From Streptomyces sp. AJS327 (GTDB taxonomy: Bacteria; Actinomycetota; Actinomycetes; Streptomycetales; Streptomycetaceae): a stretch of 64,000 nt of DNA. The notes beneath the pieces are model-generated. The model was not told the origin of the DNA. It did no database searches and saw only the letters and a program-made list of their open reading frames with translations. Location: positions 609,501-673,500 of the forward strand of contig NZ_SKBR01000004.1 of the NCBI RefSeq assembly GCF_013450295.1, written 5' to 3'. A program made the position numbers and the translations under genes. This document shows positions 52,163 to 61,494 of the stretch, in pieces (the first letter of the stretch is position 1; the number at the start of each line of letters is the position of its first letter).

Positions 52163-53251
52163 CTACCCGGTGAGGGCCTGCCCCACCAGGTTCGCGGCGA
52201 CGAGTACACAGCCGCCCGCGCAGTACAGCCGCCAGAAGCCGTCGTTGGCCGCCCGCGCGTCCCGGGTCGCGGAGAACAGCCACGCCTGGCGGGTCCGCAG
52301 GCAGAGCAGGGGCGCGAGGAGCAGCCCGCTCCACCACGACGGCGGGGAGGTGAGGACGACCGCCGCCACCAGCACCGGGTCGGCCGTCGTCAGCAGGGCG
52401 AGGTAGCGGAGGTTACGTCCCGGGCCGAGCAGCGTCGTCAGGGTGCGGCGGCCCGCCGCGCCGTCCCCGGCCGCGTCCGCGGTGTTCGCGTACGAGCTGA
52501 CCGTTAGGTGCCAGAGCCCGACCAGCGCCGCCTGGCAGACCAGACTGGTTCCGGCTGTTCCGGCTGTTCCGGCTGTTCCGGCTGTTCCGGCTGTTCCGGC
52601 TGTTCCGCCGCAGAGCAGCGTGGGCACGACGACCAGCGTGATCGAGAAGTACGCCATCAGCGCCTCGCCCAGGCACCGGTAGCTCAGCCGGAGGCCCCAC
52701 GAGTACTGCGGGGCGATGACGACGAGGCCAGCCGTCAACGCCACCGCGACGACCGGCCGCACCGGGGCGACGGCCACCGCCGCGCACCACAGCGCCGCAC
52801 CGGCCGCCCAGGTCGCGTAGCCGAAGGCGAGCGCACGCCGGGGTGGGATGACACCGGAGACGAGAGGTTTCCGGCTGGCGTCCCGACGGGCCTCGTGGTG
52901 GGCGTAGTTGGCGGCGTCGCTGCCGTCCCGGTGGCCCTGCACGTCGTCCAGCGCGACGGTCGCGGTGAACAGTCCCACGGAGCCGAGCAGGGCGAGCAGC
53001 GCCACGCAGGCGGTCCGTGGCGTCCACGCCCCGGCGGGTACGAGGGAGGCGGCTACCAGGAGGGGAACCCAGTAGATCGCGGCCGAGTCCACCTTGCTGA
53101 GCCGCGCCCAGGTCCGGAGGCGGGAGCCGGCGGGCCCCGGGGAGGAGGGTGTGGGGGGTGGCGGGCCGGGGGTGCTCCGCGCGGCGTCGGAAGAGCGACG
53201 CGCGCGACCGAGAGCGCGGCGTACGCGGCCGGGGGAGAGGTCAGCGTTCAC
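52163..53251 (-). CDS. UbiA-family prenyltransferase
   Basis: The 362-residue polytopic membrane protein has eight or so helices. The two aspartate motifs are LDDVQGHRDGSDAANY (motif 1) and ANTADAAGDGAAGRRTL (motif 2), and the RDASRKPLVSG segment is typical of UbiA. It transfers a prenyl group, and the acceptor is unknown. A run of Gly-Thr-Ala repeats (from the 9-bp tandem repeat) lies in a loop. The start is uncertain: GTG at 53251 is chosen, and an earlier GTG six bases upstream is in frame. It is not clustered with known terpenoid genes. Confidence 0.8.
   Translation of the reverse strand: MNADLSPGRVRRALGRARRSSDAARSTPGPPPPTPSSPGPAGSRLRTWARLSKVDSAAIYWVPLLVAASLVPAGAWTPRTACVALLALLGSVGLFTATVALDDVQGHRDGSDAANYAHHEARRDASRKPLVSGVIPPRRALAFGYATWAAGAALWCAAVAVAPVRPVVAVALTAGLVVIAPQYSWGLRLSYRCLGEALMAYFSITLVVVPTLLCGGTAGTAGTAGTAGTAGTAGTSLVCQAALVGLWHLTVSSYANTADAAGDGAAGRRTLTTLLGPGRNLRYLALLTTADPVLVAAVVLTSPPSWWSGLLLAPLLCLRTRQAWLFSATRDARAANDGFWRLYCAGGCVLVAANLVGQALTG
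52548..52607. repeat. 9-bp tandem repeat in the UbiA gene
   Basis: GTTCCGGCT is present in six perfect tandem copies plus a partial one, encoding Gly-Thr-Ala repeats. Copy-number changes keep the frame and would lengthen or shorten a loop. Confidence 0.9.
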
Positions 53252-54367
53252 GTGCGGCACAACGACCCCGCCGGGGACGGGGTGACGCCTCGCGCGGGTC
53301 GGGGCCGCTCGCAACTCGCCCCGTGCGGTGGGTGGCTGACGCCCCCGCGCGGCACCGCGTTCTCCCGGCGCCGTCGTCCCCCCGGGGCGCACGCTCCACC
53401 CCGCCCCGTCCCTCTCCACGCCCCCACCGACGCCCGGGCCCCGCCGGACCACGCCGGTGCCATCCCGAACTCTCCGCCCAACGCGGCGTGTTGGAACGGG
53501 ATCGCGTGGACGGATGCCGTCCGGAGAGCGGAGGGGACGGCTGCGGCAGCGGGGTCCTTCCCGCTCGCCCATTTGTCAACCACCGTGGCCACGACAGGTG
53601 TTGGGCGAGCCGTCGAGCGGGTGGTGGCCATCGGGCCGGTGGTGGAGGTCGGTTGGCGGTACGTCAGTTCAGGAGTGGCCGTCAGCCTCGGAGCCGTCAG
53701 AGATGGGTGCCGAGGAAGCCGGTGAGCCGGTTCACGGCCGCGCGGAAGAGATGACGTCCGTCCGCATTCTCTTCGTCCTTTCTTTCGTCGGGCGGCCGAT
53801 TCCCGGGCCCGCATTCCGTTCGCGGGGCCGGTTCCGCATTGGTCTCGGACTGCCACGCGGCGGAACACCTTCGCGGATATCCGTTTCCGTGGTGCCGGGG
53901 AGCCCGGCCGTCCGGCGGAGTTCGCGCGCCGCGAGAACGCCGGACGTCGCGGCTCCCCGGCACGCCACGGCACCGGACACGGGACGTGCGAACAGTGGGA
54001 CGTGCGGGCGCGGAGGCGTCCCCGGGCCGGGAATTCCGGGTGCCTCGCCGCCACCGTCACCGGGGCGTCCGAGGTGGCGGGCGGTGGTCGGAGGGGCGGA
54101 GGCCCGCGCCCGCCGGGTGGGGACGCGGGGCGTCACCGGCGGGCGTCCGGGGCCCGGGAGGGGCCCCGGCACGGCGCCGGGTGGTCACGGAATGCCCGTG
54201 CGAACGGAATCCCGGATTTCCGGGAATCCGGGATTCTCGCGAGCCACCAGCGACGGCCACCCGGGCAGCCGGAGCGCACAATGGAACGCATCCATCCCTC
54301 GACTCGGCTGTCCAGGGACAGTACTGGCCCCCTCAACGCACCCCCTGTCCTCTGCGAGACTCCCTCC
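53252..54367. other. 1.1-kb gene-free region
   Basis: No open frame here looks protein-like over its length. The stretch 53740-53910 is distinctly AT-richer. On the minus strand it holds AAAGGA, then an ATG 9 nt later (53786) that opens a tiny frame, and a frame ending HLFRAAVNRLTGFLGTHL at 53697. At 53567-53598 a TTGACAAATGG word resembles a -35 region. These could be relics of a decayed gene. Confidence 0.4.
54207..54236. promoter_or_regulatory. 12-bp perfect inverted repeat before the XRE gene
   Basis: GAATCCCGGATT and its exact complement lie 6 bp apart, 132 bp upstream of the XRE start. It could be an operator bound by the regulator or a terminator. The AT-rich outer arms argue for an operator. 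Confidence 0.55.
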
Positions 54368-55243
54368 ATGAGGGGCGACGCGCACTCCAGCGAACTGGGC
54401 GAATTCCTGCGAGCCCGACGGGCCCGCATCAGCCCGCAGACGGCAGGGCTGCCCGACACCGGCGCCAAGCGGCGGGTGCAGGGGCTGCGCCGCGAGGAGG
54501 TCGCCCTGCTCGCCTCGATCAGCACCGACTACTACACGCGCCTCGAACAGGGCCGCAGGCGGGCCTCCGTACCGGTCCTGGAAACCCTCGCCCGCGTCCT
54601 CCGGCTGGATGAGGAGGAGCGCGCGTACCTCTTCGCCCTGGCGGGCAAGGACGCCGCCGGGCGCCGTGAGCGCCCGGCCACTCAGCGAGTGCGGCCCCAA
54701 CTGCGGCGGCTGCTCGACGACCTGGCCAGCAGCCCGGCGATGGTGCTGGGCCGTCGGATGGACATCCTCGCCTGGAACCCCCTGGCCGCAGCCCTCATCA
54801 CCGACTTCGGACGGCTGCCGGAGCGGCAACGCAACCACGCCTGGCTGCTGTTCACCGACCCCGACGTCCGCGCGCTGCACGCCGACTGGGAGAACGTCGC
54901 GCACAGCGCCGTCGCGATGCTGCGCAGGGAGGCCGGACAGAACCCGCACGACCAGCGGATGGCGAGCCTCGTCGGTGAACTCTCCATGCGGGACGCGGAC
55001 TTCAGGCGCTGGTGGGCCGAGCACCACGTCATGCTGCGCAGGCGGGGCAGCAAGGTGCTGCGGCATCCCGTCGCGGGCGAGATGGCGCTGGACTGGGACG
55101 CCCTCACCTGCGCGGGCGACCCCGACCAGCAACTCATCGTGTGGAGCGCCGAAGCCGGCTCTCCGGCCCACGACGGCCTGCGCATCCTCGCCTCCTGGAG
55201 CACCGGCCAGGGCCAGGCCAGCCCCGCCTCCCCGGCTCCGTAG
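54368..55243 (+). CDS. XRE-family regulator with MmyB-like ligand domain
   Basis: The 291-residue protein has an N-terminal helix-turn-helix (GLRREEVALLASISTDYYTRLEQGRRRASVPVLETLARVLRL) and a C-terminal MmyB-type domain (MDILAWNPLAAALITDFG, RHPVAGEMALDWDALTC). This architecture is abundant in Streptomyces and binds fatty acids or similar small molecules in characterised cases. It is probably autoregulated or controls a divergent gene, but no divergent gene is visible within 1 kb. ATG at 54368. Confidence 0.9.
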   Translation: MRGDAHSSELGEFLRARRARISPQTAGLPDTGAKRRVQGLRREEVALLASISTDYYTRLEQGRRRASVPVLETLARVLRLDEEERAYLFALAGKDAAGRRERPATQRVRPQLRRLLDDLASSPAMVLGRRMDILAWNPLAAALITDFGRLPERQRNHAWLLFTDPDVRALHADWENVAHSAVAMLRREAGQNPHDQRMASLVGELSMRDADFRRWWAEHHVMLRRRGSKVLRHPVAGEMALDWDALTCAGDPDQQLIVWSAEAGSPAHDGLRILASWSTGQGQASPASPAP

Positions 55244-55465
55244 CCGGCTCCGGCGCCCCGGGCCCGGCCCGCCCCGGCGGCCGGGCGCCAACTCCCGGGC
55301 GGTGGGGCGGGCCAACTCCCGGGCGCCGCCCGGAAGCCTCCGGCGGGCGTGTGCCGTTGTGCGGTCCGTCGTCGCTCGGCACCATCCTGATGGGGGTGCC
55401 CCGGGGAGGGCGTCCCCGGGAGGCGAACCCGCGTCCCACCCCGCCCCGGTCGCCACAGGAGCAGC

Positions 55466-56269
55466 ATGGACAACGAACACACCGCGAAGCTCGCGGTGCT
55501 CATCGACGCGGACAACGCACAGCCGTCGATCATCGAACGACTCCTGGCCGAAGTGGTCAAGTACGGGACGGCGCACGTCAAACGGGCCTACGGCGACTGG
55601 ACCGGAACGTCCCTCAAGGGCTGGAAGGACCACCTGCTCAAGCAGTCCATCCAGCCGATCCAGCAGTTCTCCTACACCACGGGGAAGAACGCCACCGACG
55701 CGGCGCTGGTCATCGACGCGATGGACCTGCTCTACTCCGAGCGGTTCGACGGCTTCTGCATCGTCTCCAGCGACAGCGACTTCACCCGCCTCGCCGCCCG
55801 CATCCGCGAATCCGGCCTGACCGTCTACGGGTTCGGGGAGCGGAAGACCCCGAAACCGTTCGTGGCGGCCTGCGACAAGTTCATCTACACCGAGAACCTC
55901 ACCTACACCCAGACCGATGGCCAACTGACCGGCGGGCTCGGCAGACAGGACCGGTCGGCCCGGCTGCGCGACAGCGCGCTGCTGAGCCTGCTGCGGAACG
56001 TCGTGGAGGAGACCTCGGGCGACGACGGGTGGGCGCACCTGGGCAACGTCGGCAACCTCGTCAGGAAGCGGCAGCCCGACTTCGACCCCCGCAGCTACGG
56101 CTTCCCCAAACTCATGCCGCTCGTGGAGGCGACCCGCGACTTCGAGGTGGACAAGCGCGAACCGGGCGACGGCAACTCGCCGGTCGTCTTCGTCCGCAAC
56201 CGTGGCGCGGGGGCGTCACCCGCTCCGTCCGACGCTCCCCACCCAACGCACCCCGCCGATCCCGGCTGA
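55466..56269 (+). CDS. NYN-domain RNase with C-terminal LOTUS/OST-HTH-like domain
   Basis: The 267-residue protein has an N-terminal NYN (PIN-like) nuclease fold. Conserved acidic residues occur in LIDADNAQ, TDAALVIDAMDLL and VSSDSDFTRLA, forming the metal site. The C-terminal third (RDSALLSLLRNVVEETSGDDGWAHLGNVGNLVRKRQPDFDPRSYG) resembles the OST-HTH/LOTUS RNA-binding domain. The last 35 residues are Pro-rich. The family is thought to cut or process RNA. No partner gene is obvious: it lies between the XRE regulator and a YCII protein. Confidence 0.85.
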   Translation: MDNEHTAKLAVLIDADNAQPSIIERLLAEVVKYGTAHVKRAYGDWTGTSLKGWKDHLLKQSIQPIQQFSYTTGKNATDAALVIDAMDLLYSERFDGFCIVSSDSDFTRLAARIRESGLTVYGFGERKTPKPFVAACDKFIYTENLTYTQTDGQLTGGLGRQDRSARLRDSALLSLLRNVVEETSGDDGWAHLGNVGNLVRKRQPDFDPRSYGFPKLMPLVEATRDFEVDKREPGDGNSPVVFVRNRGAGASPAPSDAPHPTHPADPG

Positions 56270-56389
56270 CCATCCGGGGGCCGACCGGGACGGGCCTGGA
56301 CCGGCCGGGTGTCCCGGCGGGGTGGCGCGCGGGCGGTGTCAGAGGCCGATCCCATACTGAACGCCCCCGAACTCCCAGGAGAGGCCCCC

Positions 56390-56794
56390 ATGGCGAAGTA
56401 CCTGCTGATCAAGCACTACCGAGGCGCTCCGGCCCCGGTCAACGACGTCCCCATGGACCAGTGGACGCCGGAGGAGGTCTCGGCGCACATGCGGTACATG
56501 CGGCGGTTCGCCGAACGCCTGGAGGAGACCGGGGAGTTCGTCGACGGCCAGGCCCTCGCCCCCGAGGGCACCTTCGTGCGGTACGACGGGGAGGGGCGAC
56601 CGCCGGTCACCTCCGGGCCGTTCCCGGAGACGAAGGACCTCGTCGCGGGCTGGATGGCGATCGACGTCGCCAGCCACGAGCGCGCCGTCGAGCTGGCCGG
56701 GGAGCTGTCGGCCGCACCGGGCGCGGGCGGGGAGCCGATCCACGAATGGCTGGAGCTGCGCCCGTTCATGACCCCACGGCCCGACACCGAGTGA
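56390..56794 (+). CDS. YCII-related (DGPF-domain) protein
   Basis: The 134-residue dimeric alpha-beta barrel protein begins MAKYLLIKHYRGAPAPVNDVPMDQW, with VTSGPFPETKDLVAGWMAIDV holding the DGPF-like motif. Family members occur near ECF sigma factors or as stand-alone putative enzymes; no sigma gene is adjacent. AGGAGAGG lies 6 nt before ATG, giving a strong start. Confidence 0.85.
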   Translation: MAKYLLIKHYRGAPAPVNDVPMDQWTPEEVSAHMRYMRRFAERLEETGEFVDGQALAPEGTFVRYDGEGRPPVTSGPFPETKDLVAGWMAIDVASHERAVELAGELSAAPGAGGEPIHEWLELRPFMTPRPDTE

Positions 56795-56930
56795 GGCCGG
56801 GCCCGCCCGAGCGGGGAGCCGACCGGTGGGGCGTGGAGCCGGGCCGGTCGGGCCGCGCCGGGTCGCGGGCGGGGTGACGGGACCCGGCTGGCGGCGCCCC
56901 GTCCCGGACGGCCGGTGGACCGGGCGGGGG

Positions 56931-57227
56931 TCAGGTCAGGGAGGCGACGGTGAAGTGCCGTACCTCCAGCGGCCCGAGGAGGTACTCGTCCTCGCCCGGC
57001 AGCACCACCGGCTGGTCGCGCCAGTGCTCTCCGGCGTACTCGACCAGGTCCGCCTCACCGCGCCAACGACTCACGTACAGCAGCGAGTTCGGAGGGGCGA
57101 CCAGCACCTCGTGGTCCACCAGCCCCGGATAGCGGCCGGGGAACTCCCGCACCGAGGAGACGATCATTTCGTGGAACGCCTCGAAGCGCTCGGGGCGTAC
57201 GCGGGCCTCACTCACTCTGACGATCAC
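56931..57227 (-). CDS. Antibiotic biosynthesis monooxygenase (ABM)-like dimeric alpha-beta barrel protein
   Basis: The 98-residue protein reads IVRVSEARVRPERFEAFHEMIVSSVREFPGR with LLYVSRWRGEADLVEYAGEH, the pattern of ABM/YgiN-type small proteins. These range from cofactor-free oxygenases to heme-degrading enzymes; function is not determinable here. GTG at 57227 is favoured. Single gene converging with YCII. Confidence 0.75.
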   Translation of the reverse strand: MIVRVSEARVRPERFEAFHEMIVSSVREFPGRYPGLVDHEVLVAPPNSLLYVSRWRGEADLVEYAGEHWRDQPVVLPGEDEYLLGPLEVRHFTVASLT

Positions 57228-57311
57228 GCCGTCAGCCTGCCACACCCGGGCCGCGCCGTCCCCGGGCCGGGAGCCGACGGCCGCGCCGGGCGGGACCCGC
57301 CGCCCGGGGCC

Positions 57312-57905
57312 TCAACGACGGTCGTCGAGTCGGCCGTTCAGCTCCAGCACCAGCCACAGCAGCAGGAGGAACAGGGCCACCGCCGTCAACCCGCCGACGA
57401 TGAGGGACGGCCAGGCCAGCATCGCGCCCAGCGAGATCGACCACCATTCGGCCAGGTCGCCGCCCGCGAGCAACGCGACGCTCAGGCCCTTGAGTTGCAG
57501 GTACCGCAGCAGTACGCGGTGGGTCATCACCCGCGTCCCGGCGAGCCGCAGGCGCAGTTCGCCGCCGACCGCGAGAGCGAGGCCGAGGAGGACGAGCGTC
57601 AGCAGCAGCCCGTCGTCCCCGTGCGTCGCCCGGCCCGGCGACAGCGCGACACCCAGGCCGAGCAGCGGGGTTGCGGCGAACGCCAGCAGGACCAGCCCGT
57701 TCAGGAAGGAGCTGACGCCCAGCAGGCTCCGCACCCGCGCGTCGTGGGCCCGGGCTTTCTCATCCCGAACGAACGTCCTGGACGGCGGTTTGAGACGCCG
57801 CAGACGTTCCTCGTTGCCGAGGAGGAGGACGGAGGCCAGCAGGCCCAGGCACTCAGCGAGGACGAGCGCCGGCAGGGGCGAGCCGTCGGGACCGGATCCG
57901 ACCAT
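57312..57905 (-). CDS. Integral membrane protein, four to five helices
   Basis: The 197-residue protein has hydrophobic segments at LPALVLAECLGLLASVLLL, LLGVSSFLNGLVLLAFAATPLLGL, LLLTLVLLGLALAVG and SLIVGGLTAVALFLLLLWLVLEL. Basic loops lie on one side. No recognised family. ATG at 57905 gives a first helix immediately; longer upstream frame is Arg-rich. Confidence 0.65.
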   Translation of the reverse strand: MVGSGPDGSPLPALVLAECLGLLASVLLLGNEERLRRLKPPSRTFVRDEKARAHDARVRSLLGVSSFLNGLVLLAFAATPLLGLGVALSPGRATHGDDGLLLTLVLLGLALAVGGELRLRLAGTRVMTHRVLLRYLQLKGLSVALLAGGDLAEWWSISLGAMLAWPSLIVGGLTAVALFLLLLWLVLELNGRLDDRR

Positions 57906-58188
57906 CGCTCTACGGTCGCCCCGTGGCGTCAACCACCGGTCGTGCGGGCGGTGTTCGGCGGCCACGCGGCGCCGCACCCGGGGTGCTGCCGCACGCGCGG
58001 CGTCCCGCGCCCGGGGAGCCCGTGTCCGCACTCGTCATGGTCTGCCTCCTCGCCCGCCGACGGTCCCGGCTGGACGGTACCCGTCCCGCCCGCCTTCGTA
58101 CCCCCGCCCGCCGTCGGCCCCCGCCCGGCATCCCCGGCGGCGGCAGCGGTCGGAGCCGACCCGCGCCGAGCGCGGTGGCCGGCGGCCC

Positions 58189-59460
58189 TCACCCCCGCCT
58201 GCCGGCCGGGGCGCCGCAGAGCGCCCGGTCGACGAGGGCGCTGGCGGCCCTCTCCTGCCCAAGCGCGTTCTCCGGAGAGTCGCCCAGGGCGCTGGACATG
58301 GACACCGTGACGGCGCGGCCGCCGTCCCCGGTGGCGCCGTTCAGCGTGACGTAACCGCCGTCGCCGCCCTCGTGGCTCCAGTAGGCACCGCCGCAGGAGA
58401 GCGGCCGCCGCACCAGCCCGAGACCGTAACGCCCGTCAGGCCAGAGGACGTTGGTCTCCTCGTCCACCGGGACGGTCCTCCGCATCTCCGCGAGCCGCGC
58501 GGGGGACAGCAGTTCACCGCCGAGCAGCGCCCCGAAGAACCGGTTGACGTCCGTGGTGGTGGAGACGTAGGCGCCCGGGTCCGGAAGGAACTGCCGGGTG
58601 ACGTCGACCCGTTCGCCGGAGGGGAAGAGCTGGTAGGCGCGGGCGTACGGCGCGCGCGGGGTGGGGGCGCGGCCCGGACGGTAGGTGTCGTCCATGCCGA
58701 GCGGCGTCAGCACACGGTCCCTGACCTCCCGGTGCCAGGGACGGCCGGTGACCCGCTCGATGACCAGATCGAGCAGCACGTAGCCGGTGTTGGAGTAGCC
58801 CCATCCGTCGCCCGGGGCGAAGTCGGGGCGGTGCCGCATGGCCCGGGCGACGATCTGCCGGGGCCGATAGGTGTCGTACCGGCGCTCCTCGTACTCCCGA
58901 GGGGTGGTGTAGCCGGGGATGTCGTCGTCGTGGATGCCGCTGGTGTGCTGGAGGAGGTGGCGGACGGTGATGCGGCGCCCGTCGTTCCCGTTGCCCCGGA
59001 CCAGCCCCGGCAGCCAGCGGTCCACCGGGTCGTCCAGCGTCAGCGCTCCCTCGTCGACCAGTTGCAGGACGACGGTGGCCACCAGCGCCTTGCCCGTACT
59101 GGCCATCCGGAAGTACCCGTCGCGGGGGACCGGACGGTCCTCGCCCACCTCGGCGACGCCGCTGGCCGCGACCAAGTCCCGGCCGGAGCCGGTGGTCACC
59201 CGCGCCTGGACGCCGGTGACCCCCAGCTCCCGGACGGCGTCGGTGTCCCGGCGCAGATCGTCCCGCCCGTACCCGGGGCTGGCCGTCTCGTGCGCGTCGG
59301 CGGGCAGATGGGCGGCGACGGCCACACCCGCGCTGAGGACGGCGGCAGTGGCGACCACCGGCCAGCGCCCGCCGAACCGCCGCCACCACCGCCCAACAGC
59401 CGTGCCACGTACGGGAGTCTGCGGGGTTGGCGGCACGGTGGCCGTGGGTGCGGATCTCAT
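58189..59460 (-). CDS. Serine hydrolase, beta-lactamase/D-Ala-D-Ala carboxypeptidase fold (class C-like)
   Basis: The 423-residue protein has an N-terminal membrane anchor or signal (about 35-51, VVATAAVLSAGVAVAAHL). The SxxK motif is STGK at 121-124, the YxN motif is YSN at 221-223, and the third motif is HEGG near 373. It belongs to family S12/AmpH-type esterases, carboxypeptidases or beta-lactamase-like proteins acting outside the cytoplasmic membrane. Many act on D-amino-acid peptides. It is divergent from the two-component system, with a 205-bp shared promoter region, so it may be its target. Confidence 0.88.
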   Translation of the reverse strand: MRSAPTATVPPTPQTPVRGTAVGRWWRRFGGRWPVVATAAVLSAGVAVAAHLPADAHETASPGYGRDDLRRDTDAVRELGVTGVQARVTTGSGRDLVAASGVAEVGEDRPVPRDGYFRMASTGKALVATVVLQLVDEGALTLDDPVDRWLPGLVRGNGNDGRRITVRHLLQHTSGIHDDDIPGYTTPREYEERRYDTYRPRQIVARAMRHRPDFAPGDGWGYSNTGYVLLDLVIERVTGRPWHREVRDRVLTPLGMDDTYRPGRAPTPRAPYARAYQLFPSGERVDVTRQFLPDPGAYVSTTTDVNRFFGALLGGELLSPARLAEMRRTVPVDEETNVLWPDGRYGLGLVRRPLSCGGAYWSHEGGDGGYVTLNGATGDGGRAVTVSMSSALGDSPENALGQERAASALVDRALCGAPAGRRG

Positions 59461-59665
59461 GTCCCCACGGTAGGTAGGACGTTGAACGCGAAGCGTTACC
59501 GCGCACCCCCGACGCCGAGGTACAGCCAGCTGTAGTGCCACCGGCCCGTCCGGTGCCTAGGCTGCGGAAACACGGGGGCGACCGCCCCGCCACCCCACCG
59601 CCCCGCCCGGCCGGTCGGTACGAACGGCGCGCCAGTGGTGCCCAGGACAGGAGAGGGCGACCCAC

Positions 59666-60814
59666 GTGCCCGGCACACACGACGCGTTCGGCGCGCGATG
59701 GCACACCACCCGGAGCGCCGGACGGTACCTGCTGGGCGTCCTGGCCACCGCGACGGTGACACTGCTCGCGGCACCCCTGTTCTGCGCCCCCACGGTGGCA
59801 CGGCCCTGGGCGGAACGCCACCGCCGGGACGCCGGGGCGCAGTTGACGAAACCCGTCGAGCCCCGCGCCCGCCCCACCCGCCGCACCCTGGGATGGCTGC
59901 TGGCCCACGTGGCCATCGGTCTGCCCGCGGGCGCCCTCACCCTTCTCATCCTGGGATGTCTGGCCGCCACACCCCTCGTCACGGCCCTGTGGTGGGCCTT
60001 CCCCTCCGCACCCTGGCTGCCGGTGATCAGCTTCCCGCTCACCGGCTGGGGCAGTGCGCTGCCGCTCGGGCTGGCGAACCTCCTGGTGCTCGCGGCTCTC
60101 ACCGCCCTCGTCCTCCCGCCCCTCGCCCGCGCACACGCTCGGTGTTGCCTCGCGATCCTGGCAACAACGCCCGAGGAACGGCTCGTTGAGCGCGTCACGG
60201 AACTCACCCGGACCCGCGCGGACGTGCTCCAGGCGCACAGCGCCGAACTCCGCCGTATCGAACGGGACCTGCACGACGGAACGCAGGCCCGGCTGGTGGC
60301 CATCGCGGTGCGGCTGGCGGTGGCCGGGGAGACCCTCTCCGACGACTCCGAGGCCGCCGTCCTGGTGCGGCAGGCCCACGCCGAGACCGAGGGGGCGATG
60401 ACCGAGCTGCGCTCCGTCATCCGCGCCATCTACCCCCCGATCCTGGCCGACCAGGGCCTCTCCGGGGCGCTCACCACCCTGACCACCCGGGCCGGAGTCC
60501 CGACCCGCGTCGAGGTCGGCGCCCTCGGTGAGGTCCCGGCCGCGGTCGAGGCGATCACCTACTTCGCCGTCACCGAGGCGCTGGCGAACGTGGCCCGCCA
60601 CAGCCGGGCCACCCGCGCCGCGGTGCGCGTCACCCGAGACGGCGCGCTGCTCCGCGCGGAGATCACCGACGACGGGATCGGAGGGGCCCGGGCCACCCAG
60701 GGCTCCGGGCTGGACGGCGTCCGCCGCCGCGCCGCCGCGCTGGACGGCGGGATGAGCCTCAGCAGCCCGCGCGGCGGGCCGACCGTCATCACCGTGGAGC
60801 TACCGTGCGCGTAG
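59666..60814 (+). CDS. Sensor histidine kinase, NarL/HisKA_3 type
   Basis: The 382-residue kinase has membrane helices at 21-40, 78-105 and 131-155. The HisKA_3 phosphoacceptor is His203 in IERDLHDGTQARL. The HATPase domain shows EALANVARHSRAT and ITDDGIGGARATQGSGLDGVRRR. It autophosphorylates and passes phosphate to the downstream regulator. GTG at 59666 follows GGAGAGGG. It overlaps the response regulator by 10 bp. Confidence 0.92.
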   Translation: MPGTHDAFGARWHTTRSAGRYLLGVLATATVTLLAAPLFCAPTVARPWAERHRRDAGAQLTKPVEPRARPTRRTLGWLLAHVAIGLPAGALTLLILGCLAATPLVTALWWAFPSAPWLPVISFPLTGWGSALPLGLANLLVLAALTALVLPPLARAHARCCLAILATTPEERLVERVTELTRTRADVLQAHSAELRRIERDLHDGTQARLVAIAVRLAVAGETLSDDSEAAVLVRQAHAETEGAMTELRSVIRAIYPPILADQGLSGALTTLTTRAGVPTRVEVGALGEVPAAVEAITYFAVTEALANVARHSRATRAAVRVTRDGALLRAEITDDGIGGARATQGSGLDGVRRRAAALDGGMSLSSPRGGPTVITVELPCA

Positions 60815-61494
60815 TACTCGCCGAGGACAGCGTCCTGCTGGCCTCCGGGCTCGAACTCCTCCTCAACTCCCAGGGGTTCGAGGTCGCCGCGACCGTCACC
60901 GACGCCCCCGGCCTGCTCGCCGCCGTCCGGGACCATGAGCCGGACGTCGCCCTCGTCGACGTGCGGCTGCCACCGACCTTCCGTGACGAGGGCATCCGGG
61001 CCGCCGTCCAGGCCCGCCACGACCACCCCGGGCTGCCCGTCCTCGTCCTGTCGCAGTACGTGGAACAGGAGTACGCGAGCCGCCTCCTCGCCGACACCCG
61101 GGGCGGCATCGGCTACCTCCTCAAGGACCGGGTCAGCCGCGTCGCGGAGTTCACCGACGCGCTGCGCCGGGTGGCCACCGGCGGCACCGCCATGGACCCC
61201 GAGGTCATCGCCCAACTCCTCGCCCACGGCGACCCGGTGGACGCGCTGACGGCACGGGAGCGGGAAGTCCTCGCGCTGATGGCCGAGGGCCACGACAACG
61301 CGACCATCGCCCGGCGCCTCGTCGTCACCGACAACGCCGTCCACAAGCACGTCGGCAACGTCTTCCACAAGCTCGGCCTGTCCGTCGGGGACAGCGGCCA
61401 CCGCCGCGTCCGCGCCGTCCTCGCCTACCTCCGCCGCCAAGGCACCACCCCCACCCCACCCCGGCCCCCCGCTCCTCCCGGACGTCTCCCGTAA
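60805..61494 (+). CDS. NarL/FixJ-type response regulator
   Basis: The 229-residue regulator has a receiver domain with acidic pocket (LAEDS), phosphorylated Asp52 (ALVDVRLPP) and a conserved lysine in GYLLKDRV, then a LuxR helix-turn-helix (LTAREREVLALMAEGHDNATIARRLVVTDNAVHKHVGNVFHKLGL). A Pro-rich tail ends it. GTG at 60805 overlaps the kinase gene, indicating coupled translation. The divergent serine hydrolase gene is a plausible target. Confidence 0.93.
   Translation: MRVVLAEDSVLLASGLELLLNSQGFEVAATVTDAPGLLAAVRDHEPDVALVDVRLPPTFRDEGIRAAVQARHDHPGLPVLVLSQYVEQEYASRLLADTRGGIGYLLKDRVSRVAEFTDALRRVATGGTAMDPEVIAQLLAHGDPVDALTAREREVLALMAEGHDNATIARRLVVTDNAVHKHVGNVFHKLGLSVGDSGHRRVRAVLAYLRRQGTTPTPPRPPAPPGRLP

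Noticed and set aside
49656..52337. Upstream extension of the NLR frame by about 900 codons
   Set aside because: The extension overlaps the effector, MFS and MerR genes in another phase and looks like shadow translation. The GTG at 49655 overlaps the effector stop, as in coupled genes.
52508..53725. Plus-strand frame with Gly-Cys-Ser repeats over the 9-bp microsatellite
   Set aside because: The repeats come from the antisense of the UbiA gene's tandem repeat. The UbiA frame has the aspartate motifs and membrane helices.
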